From positions 3,906,001 through 3,970,000 of the forward strand of contig NZ_AP026738.1 in assembly GCF_002157685.2 (NCBI RefSeq): a DNA stretch of 64,000 nt, written 5' to 3'. Source of the stretch: Comamonas thiooxydans (GTDB lineage Bacteria; Pseudomonadota; Gammaproteobacteria; Burkholderiales; Burkholderiaceae_C). The position numbers and the translations under genes are program-made. The notes under the pieces were generated by a model, which was given only the letters and a program-made list of their open reading frames with translations, ran no database searches and was not told the DNA's origin. Below, piece by piece: positions 9,201-18,272 of this stretch (the stretch's first letter is position 1; the number at the start of each line of letters is the position of its first letter).

Positions 9201-10139
9201 GAAGTCTTCGGCCCCGTACTCCATGTACTGCGCTATCAAAGGCGCGAGCTGCCGCAGTTGCTGGAGCGCATCAACGCCCTGGGCTACGGCCTGACCATGG
9301 GATTGCACACGCGCATCGACGAAACCGTGCAAGTGGTCGCCCAGGCGGCACATGTTGGCAATCTGTATGTGAATCGCAATATGGTGGGGGCCGTGGTCGG
9401 TGTTCAGCCCTTTGGCGGCGAGGGGCTGTCGGGCACCGGACCCAAGGCCGGCGGCCCCCTGTATCTGCCTCGCCTGCAGCAGACACCCGGCTCGCCCCTG
9501 CGTTTGCTCAGTCTGCTGCTGCATCAATCCGGACAGACACAGGCAAGCGCCACGCCCGTCACGGCAGCAGCGGCGACCGCCTTGCACCAGTTGGGCCACT
9601 GGGCCAGGCAGCATGGTGAGGCCATCGTTGGCCACGATTGCGAGCGCCTGCAAGCGGCCCTGCCCGATCTGCATGCCGCACGTCTGTTGCCCGGCCCCAC
9701 AGGCGAGCGCAATCTCTACCAGCTGCTTGGCAAGCCGCGCACACTGTGCCTGGCGCAGGAAAGAACCATGCTGCTGCTGCAACTGGCCGCCGCACTGGCC
9801 TGCGGCTCGCAAGCTCTGTGGGTACCCGGCCCACTCGGCACCACAATTCACGGCAAGCTGCCAGATGCACTGCGCCGCCATGTGCGGCTGTTGCCTGCCG
9901 AACTGAGCGTCGAGGAAATTGCGGAGACCGAGGCCATGGATGCAGCACTGCTGGAATGCGACGCCCCCGAGTTTCTGCGCTGGGCGCAGGCCTTGGCAAG
10001 GCGCCCAGGCCCGTTGGTACTGCCCACGCGCTGCCAGACAGGCCAGCCCGTGCGGCTGGAGCGGCTCTGGCATGAACGCGCTCTATCGCACAACACAGCG
10101 GCAGCGGGCGGCAATGCGGCATTGATGACGCTCGAATAG
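6285..10139 (+). CDS. putA: Bifunctional proline dehydrogenase / L-glutamate-gamma-semialdehyde dehydrogenase PutA
   Basis: 1284 residues. It oxidises proline to P5C (FAD) and then to glutamate (NAD+). The proline dehydrogenase barrel has RLMVRLVKGAYWDSEIKRAQ near residue 373, then FATHNAQT and YEFQCLHGMGE. The aldehyde dehydrogenase domain has CISPWNFPLAIFTG near 733, general base Glu842 in ETGGQNAM, and nucleophile Cys876 in SAGQRCSAL. About 250 further residues form the C-terminal dehydrogenase-like domain. No N-terminal ribbon-helix-helix motif is visible, so this looks like the long bifunctional class rather than the trifunctional repressor. The start is uncertain; a later Met (MPTFTAL) is possible. 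Confidence 0.95.
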   Translation: MNMVKAAHPLASRLFDTCTDMPTFTALPSSKRPADTLRQAITAATRMAETDAVARLLPAATLPPAQAAQVAVHTQKLVEQLRAQPASAGRQGLVQGLLQEFSLSSQEGVALMCLAEALLRIPDAATRDALIRDKLRGGDWQAHLGKSPSLFVNAAAWGLVVTGKLVDTHSEPGLLAALKRVTARGGEPLVRRAVDMAMRLMGEQFVMGETISQALERARELQARGFRYSYDMLGEAALTAEDAQRYMQSYVNAIHAIGKAAGGKGVYERPGISIKLSALHPRYSRAQWQRVMSELLPRVLQLCELARSYDIGLNIDAEEADRLELSLDLLEQLAHAPGLAGWNGLGFVIQAYQKRCPYVIDYLIDLARRSERRLMVRLVKGAYWDSEIKRAQIDGLSDYPVYTRKHHTDVAYIACARKLLAAPSAIYPQFATHNAQTVASIESLASALPYSVGSYEFQCLHGMGEQLYLHVVEAEDKAARRPCRIYAPVGTHETLLAYLVRRLLENGANSSFVHRIANPDWPISDLIAAPSDQTWAEGQPGLQTRAEVETLLAADDVGLPHPRIVLPRELLGKQRRNSSGLDLSDDGVLSALSQALAQSRPAQLLQGVHAAHAADAIGTAITNPANHQELLGYVSDATPAQIQQAMQMAAQAQPAWQASPAELRASLLQTAAELFETQMQPLMSLLMREAGKTAANAVSEVREATDFLRYYAAQIRRQADADLLAPGIGPVVCISPWNFPLAIFTGQVAAALAAGNVVLAKPAEQTPLIAQEAVRLLHQAGIAPDVLQLLPGRGETVGAALVADARVAGVLFTGSTEVARLLNLQTAARLRPDGQPVVLVAETGGQNAMLVDSSALVEQAVQDIAASAFDSAGQRCSALRLLCVQSDCADRLLAMLRGAMQELHCGDPAELATDVGPVIDADAKTAIERHIARLRALDLRIHQSPLSPETAAQGHFVAPTLIELPDLHQLKHEVFGPVLHVLRYQRRELPQLLERINALGYGLTMGLHTRIDETVQVVAQAAHVGNLYVNRNMVGAVVGVQPFGGEGLSGTGPKAGGPLYLPRLQQTPGSPLRLLSLLLHQSGQTQASATPVTAAAATALHQLGHWARQHGEAIVGHDCERLQAALPDLHAARLLPGPTGERNLYQLLGKPRTLCLAQERTMLLLQLAAALACGSQALWVPGPLGTTIHGKLPDALRRHVRLLPAELSVEEIAETEAMDAALLECDAPEFLRWAQALARRPGPLVLPTRCQTGQPVRLERLWHERALSHNTAAAGGNAALMTLE

Positions 10140-10146
10140 ACAAACA

Positions 10147-10242
10147 CCCCCTGAGGCGCATTGCGCCCTCCCTTTCTCTGCTTCGCCGAGGGGGACGACA
10201 GCCTCGCTGCGGAGCAGCGGGGCCGCCAAGGCCCTTGCTTGC
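10147..10242 (+). repeat. 3'-end hairpin repeat, copy 1 (after putA)
   Basis: Starts 7 bp after the putA stop with CCCCCTGAG, followed by a GCGC-type hairpin, a C-run/TTCG/GGGGGACGAC hairpin and CCTCGCTGCGG. Six further copies with the same order of elements lie elsewhere in the window, each directly downstream of a stop codon. The rest of this gap (10243-10389) holds no recognisable gene. Confidence 0.75.
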
Positions 10243-10389
10243 TGCCCACTGCTTAGGCCATGCCTGTTTGGCGCTGTGCACCCGATACTCGCCGCGCCCC
10301 TCAGAGCCGCCAACACCGCCTGCCAAACCGCTGGTTTGCCATCAAGGCCAGGCGCGAAGCAGCGACATAACAAGAATGGTATTGGTGGG

Positions 10390-10436
10390 TCCAAAAAAGA
10401 GAGCACCCAGCGCAAGCAGTACTTGCGCTGGGTGCT
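10390..10436 (-). terminator. Factor-independent terminator downstream of the molbindin gene
   Basis: Perfect 15-bp stem (AGCACCCAGCGCAAG at 10402-10416 against 10422-10436) with a 5-bp loop. Read on the minus strand it is followed by CTCTTTTTTGG, a good T tract. It ends the leftward molbindin transcript and may also stop putA read-through. Confidence 0.85.
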
Positions 10437-10458
10437 GTTTTGATATGAATTCTGAGAT

Positions 10459-10674
10459 TTACAGCTTGGCGATGGACACCTCCGTGGACTTGACCAGGGC
10501 CACAACCTCCGAGCCCACCGCCAAACCCAGATCATTGACCGAGCGCGTGGTGATCACCGAAGTGACGATGCCCCAGGGCGTTTCCACATCCACTTCCGAA
10601 ACCACGTCACCGCGGATGATTTCCTTGACCTTGCCCTTGAACTGATTGCGTACGTTGATGGCTTGAATGGACAT
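10459..10674 (-). CDS. Molbindin (Mop/TOBE-domain molybdate-binding protein)
   Basis: 71 residues, one TOBE/Mop domain: an INVRNQFKGKVKEI opening, then VDVETPWGIVTSVITTRSV and LGLAVGSEVVALVKSTEV. This is the length and pattern of single-domain cytoplasmic molbindins, which store or buffer molybdate as oligomers. AGGAGA lies 7 bp upstream of the ATG. A strong terminator follows. It lies next to the sulfur-oxyanion uptake cluster, but a functional link is not shown. Confidence 0.88.
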   Translation of the reverse strand: MSIQAINVRNQFKGKVKEIIRGDVVSEVDVETPWGIVTSVITTRSVNDLGLAVGSEVVALVKSTEVSIAKL

Positions 10675-10803
10675 ACAAAATTCTCCTGAGAAGTCATGAA
10701 GGTTCTGAAAAACAGTGTTTGCTGCACTGCATGAAAACAATTCTGAAACCTTCTCCAAAAAACTCAAAAGAATAAAAACAAAAATTTTTATATCAAAAAC
10801 ATC

Positions 10804-11020
10804 TTATGAAAATAAGCAACCGTAGCGTGACACAAGCCTGCGCGGCCATGCATCGTGCCGCAGTCCGATCGCGCGGATGACAAGGACGCCCAACACCACG
10901 ATATGGCAGCGCAAAAAGTTCGAGGCATTGAGCACCACCTGCGCCAGCCCCTGCTGCACAGTCGCCCCATGTAGTGCAATACCAGGGGCTTGAAGCTCTT
11001 TCGAGATGTTCGAGTTGAAA
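10804..11020 (-). pseudogene. Remnant of an ABC transporter permease (TauC/SsuC family), C-terminal end
   Basis: The minus-strand frame ending in TAA at 10804-10806 reads GLAQVVLNASNFLRCHIVV, then LGVLVIRAIGLRHDAWPRRL. This corresponds to the conserved last part of TauC/SsuC permeases (NA-x-FL-x-D-VVLGxLVIxxIGL...ERRLVPW). The intact SsuC in this window ends with the matching TMNAREFLQTDVVLVGILLY. The usual Thr-Asp is replaced and the charged end is scrambled. Upstream the frame runs into the CysB-like gene, so only the tail survives. 10675-10803 is AT-rich and holds nothing else I recognise. Confidence 0.6.
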
Positions 11021-11021
11021 T

Positions 11022-11954
11022 TCAGTCTTCGGCAGATTGCAGTGCCGCACGCACCACCTCGGACGTCAGCGTAGGCACAAAGCTCTCGATGAAGGCATAG
11101 GCATAGCCACGCAGCCAGGCATCGCGGCGCAGAGCCAGGCGCGTGAGATTGACTTCGAACAGATGACGGGCATCGATAGCGCGCAGATGGCGATCGCGCT
11201 CGACATCGAAAGCGATGGAGGCAATGATGCCCACGCCCATGCCCAGCTCCGCATAGGTCTTGATCACATCGGCATCCATGGCGGTGAGCACCACATCGGG
11301 CACCAGCCCTGTCGCCGCAAACGCCTTGTCGATATGGGCACGCCCCGTGTAACCCTGCTCGTAGGTGATGATGGGGTGGCGCGCCAACGCTTCCAGTGTC
11401 AGTGCTCCGTCCGTATCGAGCAGTTCATGGTCAGGCGGCACGACCACACTGTGCGACCAGCGGTAGCAAGGCAGAGTCACCAGGTTCTCATAACTGCCCA
11501 GCGCCTCGGTGGCCACACCGATATCGGCCTCACCCGATAGCAGCATCTCGGCTACCTGGCGTGGCGAGCCCTGATGCAGATGCAGCGAAACCTGGGGGTA
11601 GAGCCTGCGGAAATCACGCACCACCTGGGGCAAGGCATAGCGTGCCTGGGAATGCGTAGCAGCAATCGACAGGCCGCCGCGCTCGCTGGCGTGAAAGTCC
11701 TCGCCCGCACGACGCAGATTGTCGGCTTCGAGCAGCATCCGCTCGACAATAGGCAGCAAGGCCGTGCCGGGCGGCGTCAGCCCCGTCAGACGCTTGCCGG
11801 CGCGCACAAAGATATCGATGCCCAACTCCTCCTCGAGCTCGCGAATCTGCCGGCTCACACCGGGCTGCGAGGTGTGGAGCATGGCCGCCACTTCGGTCAG
11901 ATTGAAGCCACGCCTTGCGGTTTCACGAACCGAACGCAGTTGCTGAAAATTCAT
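11022..11954 (-). CDS. CysB-like LysR-family regulator of sulfur assimilation
   Basis: 310 residues. N-terminal LysR helix-turn-helix (GFNLTEVAAMLHTSQPGVSRQIREL, about 15-40) with the CysB/Cbl/SsuR signature MNFQQLRSVRE. The C-terminal effector domain includes HSQARYALP, the ligand-loop motif of the CysB group. It is the last intact gene after ssuB on the same strand, and probably activates the sulfonate genes when sulfate/cysteine is limiting. Whether it is closer to CysB, Cbl or SsuR cannot be settled by reading. Confidence 0.88.
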   Translation of the reverse strand: MNFQQLRSVRETARRGFNLTEVAAMLHTSQPGVSRQIRELEEELGIDIFVRAGKRLTGLTPPGTALLPIVERMLLEADNLRRAGEDFHASERGGLSIAATHSQARYALPQVVRDFRRLYPQVSLHLHQGSPRQVAEMLLSGEADIGVATEALGSYENLVTLPCYRWSHSVVVPPDHELLDTDGALTLEALARHPIITYEQGYTGRAHIDKAFAATGLVPDVVLTAMDADVIKTYAELGMGVGIIASIAFDVERDRHLRAIDARHLFEVNLTRLALRRDAWLRGYAYAFIESFVPTLTSEVVRAALQSAED

Positions 11955-12023
11955 ATCTTGATGGCAGGCGGCACAGCTTGTGGCCGCGCCAGCTGCCTGT
12001 TTCTCTTTGTTTTCGTTGGATGC

Positions 12024-13034
12024 TCAAATCGCCCAGCGCAGGCCCGTAGCCGGCACGCCAGGCCAGCTCTGCAATCCGGCTGCCTGTTCTGACTCGGGCT
12101 TTTGCAGCACGCGATCCAGAATGCGCGTCTCCAGCGCGGCAAAGCGGGCATCGCCATGCACACGCGGACGCGGCAAATCGATGCGCTCGTCGAGCGCAAT
12201 GCGTCCGTCTTCGATCAGCACCACGCGGTCGGCCAGCGCCACGGCTTCCTGCACATCGTGAGTGACCAGCAAGGCCGTGAAGCCATGGCTGCGCCACAGA
12301 CCTTCGATGAGGCGGTGCATCTCGATGCGCGTCAGTGCATCGAGAGCGCCCAGAGGTTCGTCAAGCAGCAGCAGTCGCGGCTGGTGAACCAGGGCACGGG
12401 CCAGGGCCACGCGCTGGCGCTGGCCGCCAGACAGCCGCGCCGGCCATTCGTTTTCGCGGTCAGCCAGTCCCACCTGCGCCAGCACCTTGCGCCCCTGCTC
12501 GCGCGCCGAATCGGGCAACCCCAGAATCACGTTGTCCAGCACCCGCTTCCAGGGCAGCAGACGCGCGTCCTGAAACATGATGCGCGTATCCCTGTTCTGC
12601 CGGCGCTGCTCGCGCGCATCGCCCGCATCGATCAGTAGCTGCCCAGCACTGGCCTCTTCCAGCCCGGCCACAAGGCGCAGCAAGGTGGACTTGCCGCAGC
12701 CGCTGCGCCCAACGATGGCGATGAACTCGCCGGGCTGGACGTCGAGCTGCACCTGTTTGAGCACTTCACGCTCGCCATAGCGCTTGGTCAGCTGCCGAGT
12801 CTGCAAATGCACGCCCTGCACGTCCTCGGCCTGCTCTTTCTGCTGCGCATCCGACTGCTGGCTGCTGTCCTTTTTTCCATCTTCCGCATCCTTGGCCTTG
12901 TGCCACAGCTGGCCGCTAGCCTGCAAGGCCTCGGCCTCGTCCCAGGATGCCTCCCATGCCACCAGCGGCTGACGCGCATTCAGCGCACCTGCACCCACCA
13001 GCGACTGGGCCAAACGACTCCACAAACTACTCAT
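12024..13034 (-). CDS. ssuB: Aliphatic sulfonate ABC transporter ATP-binding protein SsuB
   Basis: 336 residues. The ATPase domain has Walker [10 protein letters not shown], a Q-loop ([11 protein letters not shown], typical of the Tau/Ssu/Nit group), signature [15 protein letters not shown], Walker [13 protein letters not shown] and the switch [11 protein letters not shown]. It is longer than usual (about 260): roughly 75 extra N-terminal residues are Gln/Asp/Lys-rich and probably disordered. It energises uptake through SsuC. Confidence 0.92.
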   Translation of the reverse strand: MSSLWSRLAQSLVGAGALNARQPLVAWEASWDEAEALQASGQLWHKAKDAEDGKKDSSQQSDAQQKEQAEDVQGVHLQTRQLTKRYGEREVLKQVQLDVQPGEFIAIVGRSGCGKSTLLRLVAGLEEASAGQLLIDAGDAREQRRQNRDTRIMFQDARLLPWKRVLDNVILGLPDSAREQGRKVLAQVGLADRENEWPARLSGGQRQRVALARALVHQPRLLLLDEPLGALDALTRIEMHRLIEGLWRSHGFTALLVTHDVQEAVALADRVVLIEDGRIALDERIDLPRPRVHGDARFAALETRILDRVLQKPESEQAAGLQSWPGVPATGLRWAI

Positions 13035-13103
13035 CGCAAGCTCCTCTCATTCTTTCCACCAAGCCCCAAAAAGCGCACGACCCAGGCCAGAGACATCCAG
13101 CAA

Positions 13104-13175
13104 GAGCCGTCTCGCAGCGAGGATGTCGTCCCCCTCCCGAAGAGAGAGAGGGAAGCCGCGCAGCGGCTCAGGGGG
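13104..13175 (-). repeat. 3'-end hairpin repeat, copy 2 (after ssuC)
   Basis: Read on the minus strand it begins 2 bp after the ssuC stop with CCCCCTGAGCCGC-TGC-GCGGCTT, then CTCTTCGGGAGGGGGACGAC and CCTCGCTGCG. It separates ssuC from ssuB. Confidence 0.78.
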
Positions 13176-13177
13176 AG

Positions 13178-14020
13178 TCACCCCTGATACCCCGGATGCC
13201 AGCGCAGCCACCAGCGCTCCAGCGAGCGGGCGAACAAATCGGCCAGCTTGCCCAGAATCGCGTAGAGCAGAATGCCCACCAGCACCACATCGGTCTGCAG
13301 AAATTCGCGTGCATTCATGGTCAGGTAGCCGATGCCGGCCTGCGCTGAAATCGTCTCGGCCACGATCAGAATCACCCACATCAGTCCCAGCGAAAAACGC
13401 AAGCCCACGAGGATGGAGGACAGCGCCCCCGGCAACACGATGTCGCGGTACAGCTGCCAGCGCGTGAGGCCGTAGCTGCGCCCCATCTCGATCAGACCCG
13501 GGTCCACATTGCGGATACCGTGGAAGGTGTTGAGGTAGATGGGGAAGAACACCGAAATGCTGATCAGGAACAGCTTGGCCGACTCGTCGATGCCGAACCA
13601 CAGAATGACCAGCGGAATCAGCGCCAGCGCAGGGATGTTGCGCACCATCTGGATCGTGGAATCGAGCAGCGTCTCGGCCCATCGCAGCGAACCTGTGAGC
13701 AGGCCCAGCAGCAAGCCCAGGCTGCCGCCAATGGCCAACCCCGCCAGCGCACGCCCGGCACTGACCTTGACATGGGTCCATAGCTCGCCCGACTCTGCCA
13801 GAGCCCAGGCTGCACGCAACACATCCAGCGGTGCGGGCAGCACCCGTGTGGACAACCAGCCATAGGCCGATGCGGCCTGCCAGGCTGCGATCAGCGCGAC
13901 CGGCAACAACCAGGGCAGCAGCCGCAAAGCGAACTGACGCGCCAGCAACTCTAGGCGCGGTACCGGCGGGCTTGCAGGCTGGGCAGCGGATTGCAACGTC
14001 AGCGTTTGAACATCACTCAT
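13178..14020 (-). CDS. ssuC: Aliphatic sulfonate ABC transporter permease SsuC
   Basis: 280 residues starting at MSDVQTLTL. About six transmembrane segments. The cytoplasmic coupling (EAA) loop reads EMGRSYGLTRWQLYRDIVLPGALSSIL in sense, and the C-terminus has AQAGIGYLTMNAREFLQTDV. It forms the inner-membrane channel with SsuB. The start lies 11 bp after the ssuD stop, so the two are cotranscribed. Confidence 0.92.
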   Translation of the reverse strand: MSDVQTLTLQSAAQPASPPVPRLELLARQFALRLLPWLLPVALIAAWQAASAYGWLSTRVLPAPLDVLRAAWALAESGELWTHVKVSAGRALAGLAIGGSLGLLLGLLTGSLRWAETLLDSTIQMVRNIPALALIPLVILWFGIDESAKLFLISISVFFPIYLNTFHGIRNVDPGLIEMGRSYGLTRWQLYRDIVLPGALSSILVGLRFSLGLMWVILIVAETISAQAGIGYLTMNAREFLQTDVVLVGILLYAILGKLADLFARSLERWWLRWHPGYQG

Positions 14021-14030
14021 ACACTCTCCT

Positions 14031-15239
14031 TCAGCTTTGGGACACTCGGACCTGCTCGCGCTCCGGAGCAGCGGCTCCCGAAGCAGCAGCTCGCGGCGAG
14101 TACAGATTGGCCACGGTCTCGCCGAACGGGCCGCCGGGGTTGCCACCGCCGAGCTTTTCCTGCACGTTGACGGGCAGCAACGGGAAGACCAGCTCGGCAA
14201 AGCGATAGGCCTCCTCAAGATGCGGGTAGCCCGAGAGCACAAAGGTGTCTATGCCCAGATCGGCATATTCCTTGATGCGATCGGCCACAGCCTGGGCGCT
14301 GCCCACCAGGGCCGTGCCCGCACCGCCACGCACCAGACCCACGCCGGCCCATAGATTGGGGCTGATCTCCAGGTCCTTGCGGCTGCGCTTGGTGCCTCCC
14401 GCATGCAACTGGGCCATGCGGCGCTGGCCTTCGGAATCCATGCGCGCAAATGCGGCCTGTGCCTGCACCACGGTCTCGTCCTTGAGGCGGCTGATCAATC
14501 GCTCGGCGTCGGCCCATGCCTCCTCATCGGTTTCGCGCACGATCACATGCAGACGGATGCCGAACTTGACCTGGCGGCCGCGGCGCTCGGCCTTCTCGCG
14601 CACATCGGCAATCTTTTTGGCGACTTCGGCCGGTGGCTCGCCCCAGGTCAGATAGGCATCGACCTGCTCCGCCGCCAGCTCGTGGGCGGCAGGCGAAGAA
14701 CCGCCGAAATACACGGGTGGATAGGGTTTTTGCAGCGGCGGGAACAGCAGCTTGGCACCCTTGACCTGCAGATGCCGGCCTTCGAAATCCAGCGATTTTC
14801 CCTCATGGCTGCGTGCCAGAATCTCGCGCCAGATCTCGATGAACTCGGCCGATTGTTCATAGCGCGTCGCATGATCGAGAAACACGCCATCGCCCTCCAG
14901 CTCGGCCTGATCGCCGCCGGTGACCAGATTGATCAGCAGCCGCCCGCCGGAAAGCCGGTCGAAGCTGGCCGCCATGCGAGCAGCCAGGCTGGGCTGATGC
15001 AGACCAGGACGCACGGCCACCAGGAACTTCAGGCGCTTGGTGACGGGCAACAGGCTGGACGCCACTACCCAGGGATCTTCGCAGGAGCGTCCCGTGGGAA
15101 TCAGCACGCCTTCGTAACCCAGGCTGTCGGCCGCCACGGCCACCTGCTTGACATAGTCATGGCTCAGCTGGCGTGCGCCTTCGCTGCTGCCCAGGTAGCG
15201 GGCATCACCATGGGTGGGAATGAACCAGAACACTTGCAT
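14031..15239 (-). CDS. ssuD: FMNH2-dependent alkanesulfonate monooxygenase SsuD
   Basis: 402 residues, slightly longer than the usual 380. It cleaves alkanesulfonates to sulfite and aldehyde using FMNH2 from SsuE and O2. The sequence opens [17 protein letters not shown] and contains [56 protein letters not shown] in consecutive blocks and [14 protein letters not shown], all hallmarks of SsuD. The C-terminal Ala-rich extension after NLYSPRA is not typical. Confidence 0.95.
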   Translation of the reverse strand: MQVFWFIPTHGDARYLGSSEGARQLSHDYVKQVAVAADSLGYEGVLIPTGRSCEDPWVVASSLLPVTKRLKFLVAVRPGLHQPSLAARMAASFDRLSGGRLLINLVTGGDQAELEGDGVFLDHATRYEQSAEFIEIWREILARSHEGKSLDFEGRHLQVKGAKLLFPPLQKPYPPVYFGGSSPAAHELAAEQVDAYLTWGEPPAEVAKKIADVREKAERRGRQVKFGIRLHVIVRETDEEAWADAERLISRLKDETVVQAQAAFARMDSEGQRRMAQLHAGGTKRSRKDLEISPNLWAGVGLVRGGAGTALVGSAQAVADRIKEYADLGIDTFVLSGYPHLEEAYRFAELVFPLLPVNVQEKLGGGNPGGPFGETVANLYSPRAAASGAAAPEREQVRVSQS

Positions 15240-15262
15240 GACGAAATCTCCTTGAACCTGAC

Positions 15263-16345
15263 TTAGAACCTGGACGCCACGGCGGGCGTGATGGATGAAG
15301 CGGCGGGGATCCCCTGGCCATGGCCGGCGTATTCCGCCGGGGTGGGCTGCCAGACGATGTCGGCCACCTTCACCTGGCGTGGAATCACGCCCAGACGAAA
15401 AAAGGTATCGGCCACGCGCTGCTGCTCGACCACGATGGCGGGATTGAGCAGCGTGGTCGGCGAGCTGGGCCTGCGGCCGATAAAACGGCTGACCACATTC
15501 GCATCCAGCCCGCTGAAAGCGGCCAGCAGTTGCACGGCCTCCTTGCGCGAGGTCTGCACCAGCTGATCGGCGCGCGTGAGTTCGTCGAACAAGGCCTTGA
15601 TGAGCTGGGGATGGTGCTCGACCAGGCTGCGCGAGGCCAGATAGAAAGAGTTGTTGCCCGACAGCCCTTCACCGCTGGTCAGCACGCGCGGCCGGATGCT
15701 CAGCTCGGTGGCTGCATAGAACGGGTCCCAGATGGCCCAGGCATCGACGCTACCGCGTTCGAAAGCGGCACGCGCATCGGCCGGTGCCAGATACACGGGC
15801 TGAATGTCGGCCCAGGCAATACCCGCCTTGTCCAGCGCACGCACCAGCAGGTAATGGGCGCTTGAGCCTTTTTGCAGCGCCACGCGCCTGCCTTTGAGGT
15901 CGGCCAGGGTTTTCAGCGGCGAATCGGCGAGCACCAGAATGGCCGAGCTTTCAGGCTTGGGTGGCTCGGCCCCTACATAGCGCAGATCCTTGCCCGCTGC
16001 CTGGGCAAACACGGGCGGCGAATCGCCGGTCAGGCCAAAGTCCAGGCTTCCGGCCGACAGAGCCTCCAGCAACTGCGGCCCGGCTGGAAACTCCAGCCAG
16101 CTGATCCTGGTGCCTGGAAAGCGCTTTTCCAGAACGCCATGCTGCTTGAGCACAACCAGATTGACGGCCGACTTCTGATAGCCGATGCGCAACTGGGCCG
16201 GAGCTGCAATAGCCGACACAGGCTGGGCCAGTGCATCGTTGGCGTAATACGCGGCCAGGGTCCAGCTGAAAGCCGTGGTGCCCAGCAGTTGCAGAGCCTG
16301 GCGACGGCCGCGATGGAAACGGGGTGAAGAGGATGCAGGACTCAT
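15263..16345 (-). CDS. ssuA: Sulfonate ABC transporter substrate-binding protein SsuA
   Basis: 360 residues. A long signal with [17 protein letters not shown] and a twin Arg suggests Tat or Sec export. The mature domain matches the SsuA/TauA group: [39 protein letters not shown] and [25 protein letters not shown]. It delivers sulfonates to SsuC/SsuB and lies immediately upstream of ssuD in the operon. Confidence 0.9.
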   Translation of the reverse strand: MSPASSSPRFHRGRRQALQLLGTTAFSWTLAAYYANDALAQPVSAIAAPAQLRIGYQKSAVNLVVLKQHGVLEKRFPGTRISWLEFPAGPQLLEALSAGSLDFGLTGDSPPVFAQAAGKDLRYVGAEPPKPESSAILVLADSPLKTLADLKGRRVALQKGSSAHYLLVRALDKAGIAWADIQPVYLAPADARAAFERGSVDAWAIWDPFYAATELSIRPRVLTSGEGLSGNNSFYLASRSLVEHHPQLIKALFDELTRADQLVQTSRKEAVQLLAAFSGLDANVVSRFIGRRPSSPTTLLNPAIVVEQQRVADTFFRLGVIPRQVKVADIVWQPTPAEYAGHGQGIPAASSITPAVASRF

Positions 16346-16365
16346 GGCAATGACCTTTTCATGAA

Positions 16366-17388
16366 TCAGCGGCTGGCCAGCAAGTCCACGGGCGCGGCAT
16401 GCAGCAAATTGAGCTTCTTGGGGATCAGCTTGAGATCGAAGAAGGTGTCGGCAATCTTTTGCTGCTCACCCAGGATTTCGGCGTTCACGGCCTTGGTGCC
16501 GAACTCGGCGCGGCTCAGGTACAGCTCGGTCACGGCGGTGTCCAGGCCCAGGATCTGAGACAGCTCGGCCGCTGCTGCACTCTTGTTCTTGCTGGCCCAG
16601 GCATCGATGGCAGCAATTTCCTCGATCGCGATGCGCAGCACATCGGCATTGCGGCTCGCATAGTCACGCGAGGTGAAGTAGTAGGCACGGTTGTTGACCA
16701 CGCCCTTTGCATCGGCCAGCAGGCGTGCATCCAGAGCCTTCTGGGCCGAGGCCAGGAACGGGTCCCAGATCACCCAGGCATCGACCGAGCCTTTCTCGAA
16801 GGCGGCACGCGCATCGGGAGGAGCCAGAAAGACCGACTGCACATCGCCGTACTTGAGGCCATGCTTTTCCAGCAGCTTGACCAGGAAGTAATGAACGTTG
16901 GAGCCCTTGTTGTAGGCAATGCGCTTGCCCTTGAGGTCGGCCACGCTGCGGATCGTCGAGCCCTTGGGCACGATCACCGCTTCCAGACCCGGGCGCGCCA
17001 CCGTGGCACCCGCATAGACCAGAGGCGCACCGGCGGCCTGGGCGAAGATGGGCGGGGCCTCGCCCACATCGCCAAAGTCGATGGAGCCGACATTGAGCGC
17101 CTCCAGTTGCACAGGGCCGGCATTGAATTCAACCCAACGCACGGCCACGCCCAGCGGGCTCAAGCGCTTTTCCAGCGTGCCGCGATTCTTGAGAATCGAC
17201 AGCCAGCCTTTCTGATGGCCCACGCGCAGCACGCGCTGCCCGCCTGCCGTGCCATTGCCCTGCTGCGCATGCAGTCCGCCCGAAGCCAGGGCCAGCGCCG
17301 AGGCTGCCGTACCCGCCAACCACTGGCGACGTGTGGTGTTCAGCAATTGCGACGAAATAACGACAGAAGTGTTGTTGCGATCGGTCAT
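16366..17388 (-). CDS. Second sulfonate-type ABC substrate-binding protein
   Basis: 340 residues with an RRQWLAGTAASALALASGG signal and the same fold and motifs as the adjacent SsuA: LRVGHQKGWLSILKNRG, GDVGEAPPIFAQAAG and FLAPPDARAAFEKGSVDAWVIWDPF. It is a clear paralogue, probably with a different sulfonate preference. No separate intact permease accompanies it; the permease remnant at 10804-11020 could be what is left of one. Confidence 0.88.
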   Translation of the reverse strand: MTDRNNTSVVISSQLLNTTRRQWLAGTAASALALASGGLHAQQGNGTAGGQRVLRVGHQKGWLSILKNRGTLEKRLSPLGVAVRWVEFNAGPVQLEALNVGSIDFGDVGEAPPIFAQAAGAPLVYAGATVARPGLEAVIVPKGSTIRSVADLKGKRIAYNKGSNVHYFLVKLLEKHGLKYGDVQSVFLAPPDARAAFEKGSVDAWVIWDPFLASAQKALDARLLADAKGVVNNRAYYFTSRDYASRNADVLRIAIEEIAAIDAWASKNKSAAAAELSQILGLDTAVTELYLSRAEFGTKAVNAEILGEQQKIADTFFDLKLIPKKLNLLHAAPVDLLASR

Positions 17389-17533
17389 GAGAAATCAATC
17401 CTTGGAGCTTGCAGCCCACACACTTCAGGCGTACCTTCGGCCTGATTTCAGGCGCAACTCGGCCTTCGCAGTGCGGGGACTGCTATCAAAAACATAGACA
17501 TGGAGAAATAGGCGCCGCCCCATCGGTGAGACG

Positions 17534-17600
17534 GCAAGCAAGGGCCCCCGCAGCGATGCTGCCGTCCCCTAGGGGAAAGCCGCGCAGCGGCTCAGGGGGG
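17534..17600 (-). repeat. 3'-end hairpin repeat, copy 3 (after ssuE)
   Basis: Minus-strand reading starts 7 bp after the ssuE stop: CCCCCCTGAGCCGC-TGC-GCGGCTTTCCCC, GGGGACGGCAGC, ATCGCTGCGGGGGCCC. This copy has a shortened second hairpin (CCCCTAGGGG). Confidence 0.75.
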
Positions 17601-17607
17601 CGTTAGT

Positions 17608-18204
17608 TCAAACGCTACATCGCACGTCGGCAAACGCGATGCTTTCAAAGTCATTGGCTGCGGCCCATTGGGCACTGCGGCGCAGATCGGTGGCCAGCAA
17701 CTGGGCGGCATCCTCGACGCGCTCGGCGATCTCGGGAGCCAGGCCATAACCGCCTTCGGGCAGCAAGGGCACACCCTGGTCGGTGGCATAAATGCCGGGC
17801 AGTATGTGGCGTGCGCCAAGCGACTGCAGCACGGGGCGCAGCGCATAGTCCAGCGCCAGCATATGGTGAGGGCTGCCGCCAGTGGCCAGGGGCAGAACCA
17901 GCTTTCCCTTGAGCGCCGTCTGCGGCAACACATCGAGAAACACCTTGAGCAGGCCGCTATAGGCCGCTTTGTAAACGGGTGTAGCCACCACCACCGCGTC
18001 GGCCTGGGCCACTCTATCGGTCACGGCACGAATCTCGGGATGATCGAAGCGGGCATGCAACAGGGCTGCGGGGTCCAGCTGGTTGAGCTGCAGCACGGGC
18101 TCTGTGCTCAGGCCCTGTGCCTGCAGGCGGGCAGCCACGGCATTCAGCAGGGCACTGGAGCGCGAGGGCTGCGAAGGACTACCGGCAATCAGCAAAATCG
18201 ACAT
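17608..18204 (-). CDS. ssuE: NADPH-dependent FMN reductase SsuE
   Basis: 198 residues, flavodoxin-like fold: AGSPSQPSRSSALL phosphate-binding loop (residues 7-20), ATPVYKAAYSGLLKVFLDVLP and LPLATGGSPHHMLALDYALRP are SsuE signatures. It supplies FMNH2 to SsuD. It sits between the sulfate-binding protein and the second sulfonate-binding protein, all on the minus strand. Confidence 0.93.
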   Translation of the reverse strand: MSILLIAGSPSQPSRSSALLNAVAARLQAQGLSTEPVLQLNQLDPAALLHARFDHPEIRAVTDRVAQADAVVVATPVYKAAYSGLLKVFLDVLPQTALKGKLVLPLATGGSPHHMLALDYALRPVLQSLGARHILPGIYATDQGVPLLPEGGYGLAPEIAERVEDAAQLLATDLRRSAQWAAANDFESIAFADVRCSV

Positions 18205-18272
18205 GGCTTGGCTCTATCTTTTAGTTATTGCAAAGACAGGAGCACTCATCGTGCCCCCGTCTTTCGTTTCAC

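Noticed and set aside
7875..10073. 732-codon minus-strand open frame opposite putA
   Set aside because: Long antisense frame in GC-rich DNA; Gln/Gly/His-rich and without domain signatures, while the plus strand has catalytic residues.
18232..18264. Hairpin after sbp as a terminator
   Set aside because: Stem is interrupted by mismatches and no T tract follows on the minus strand.
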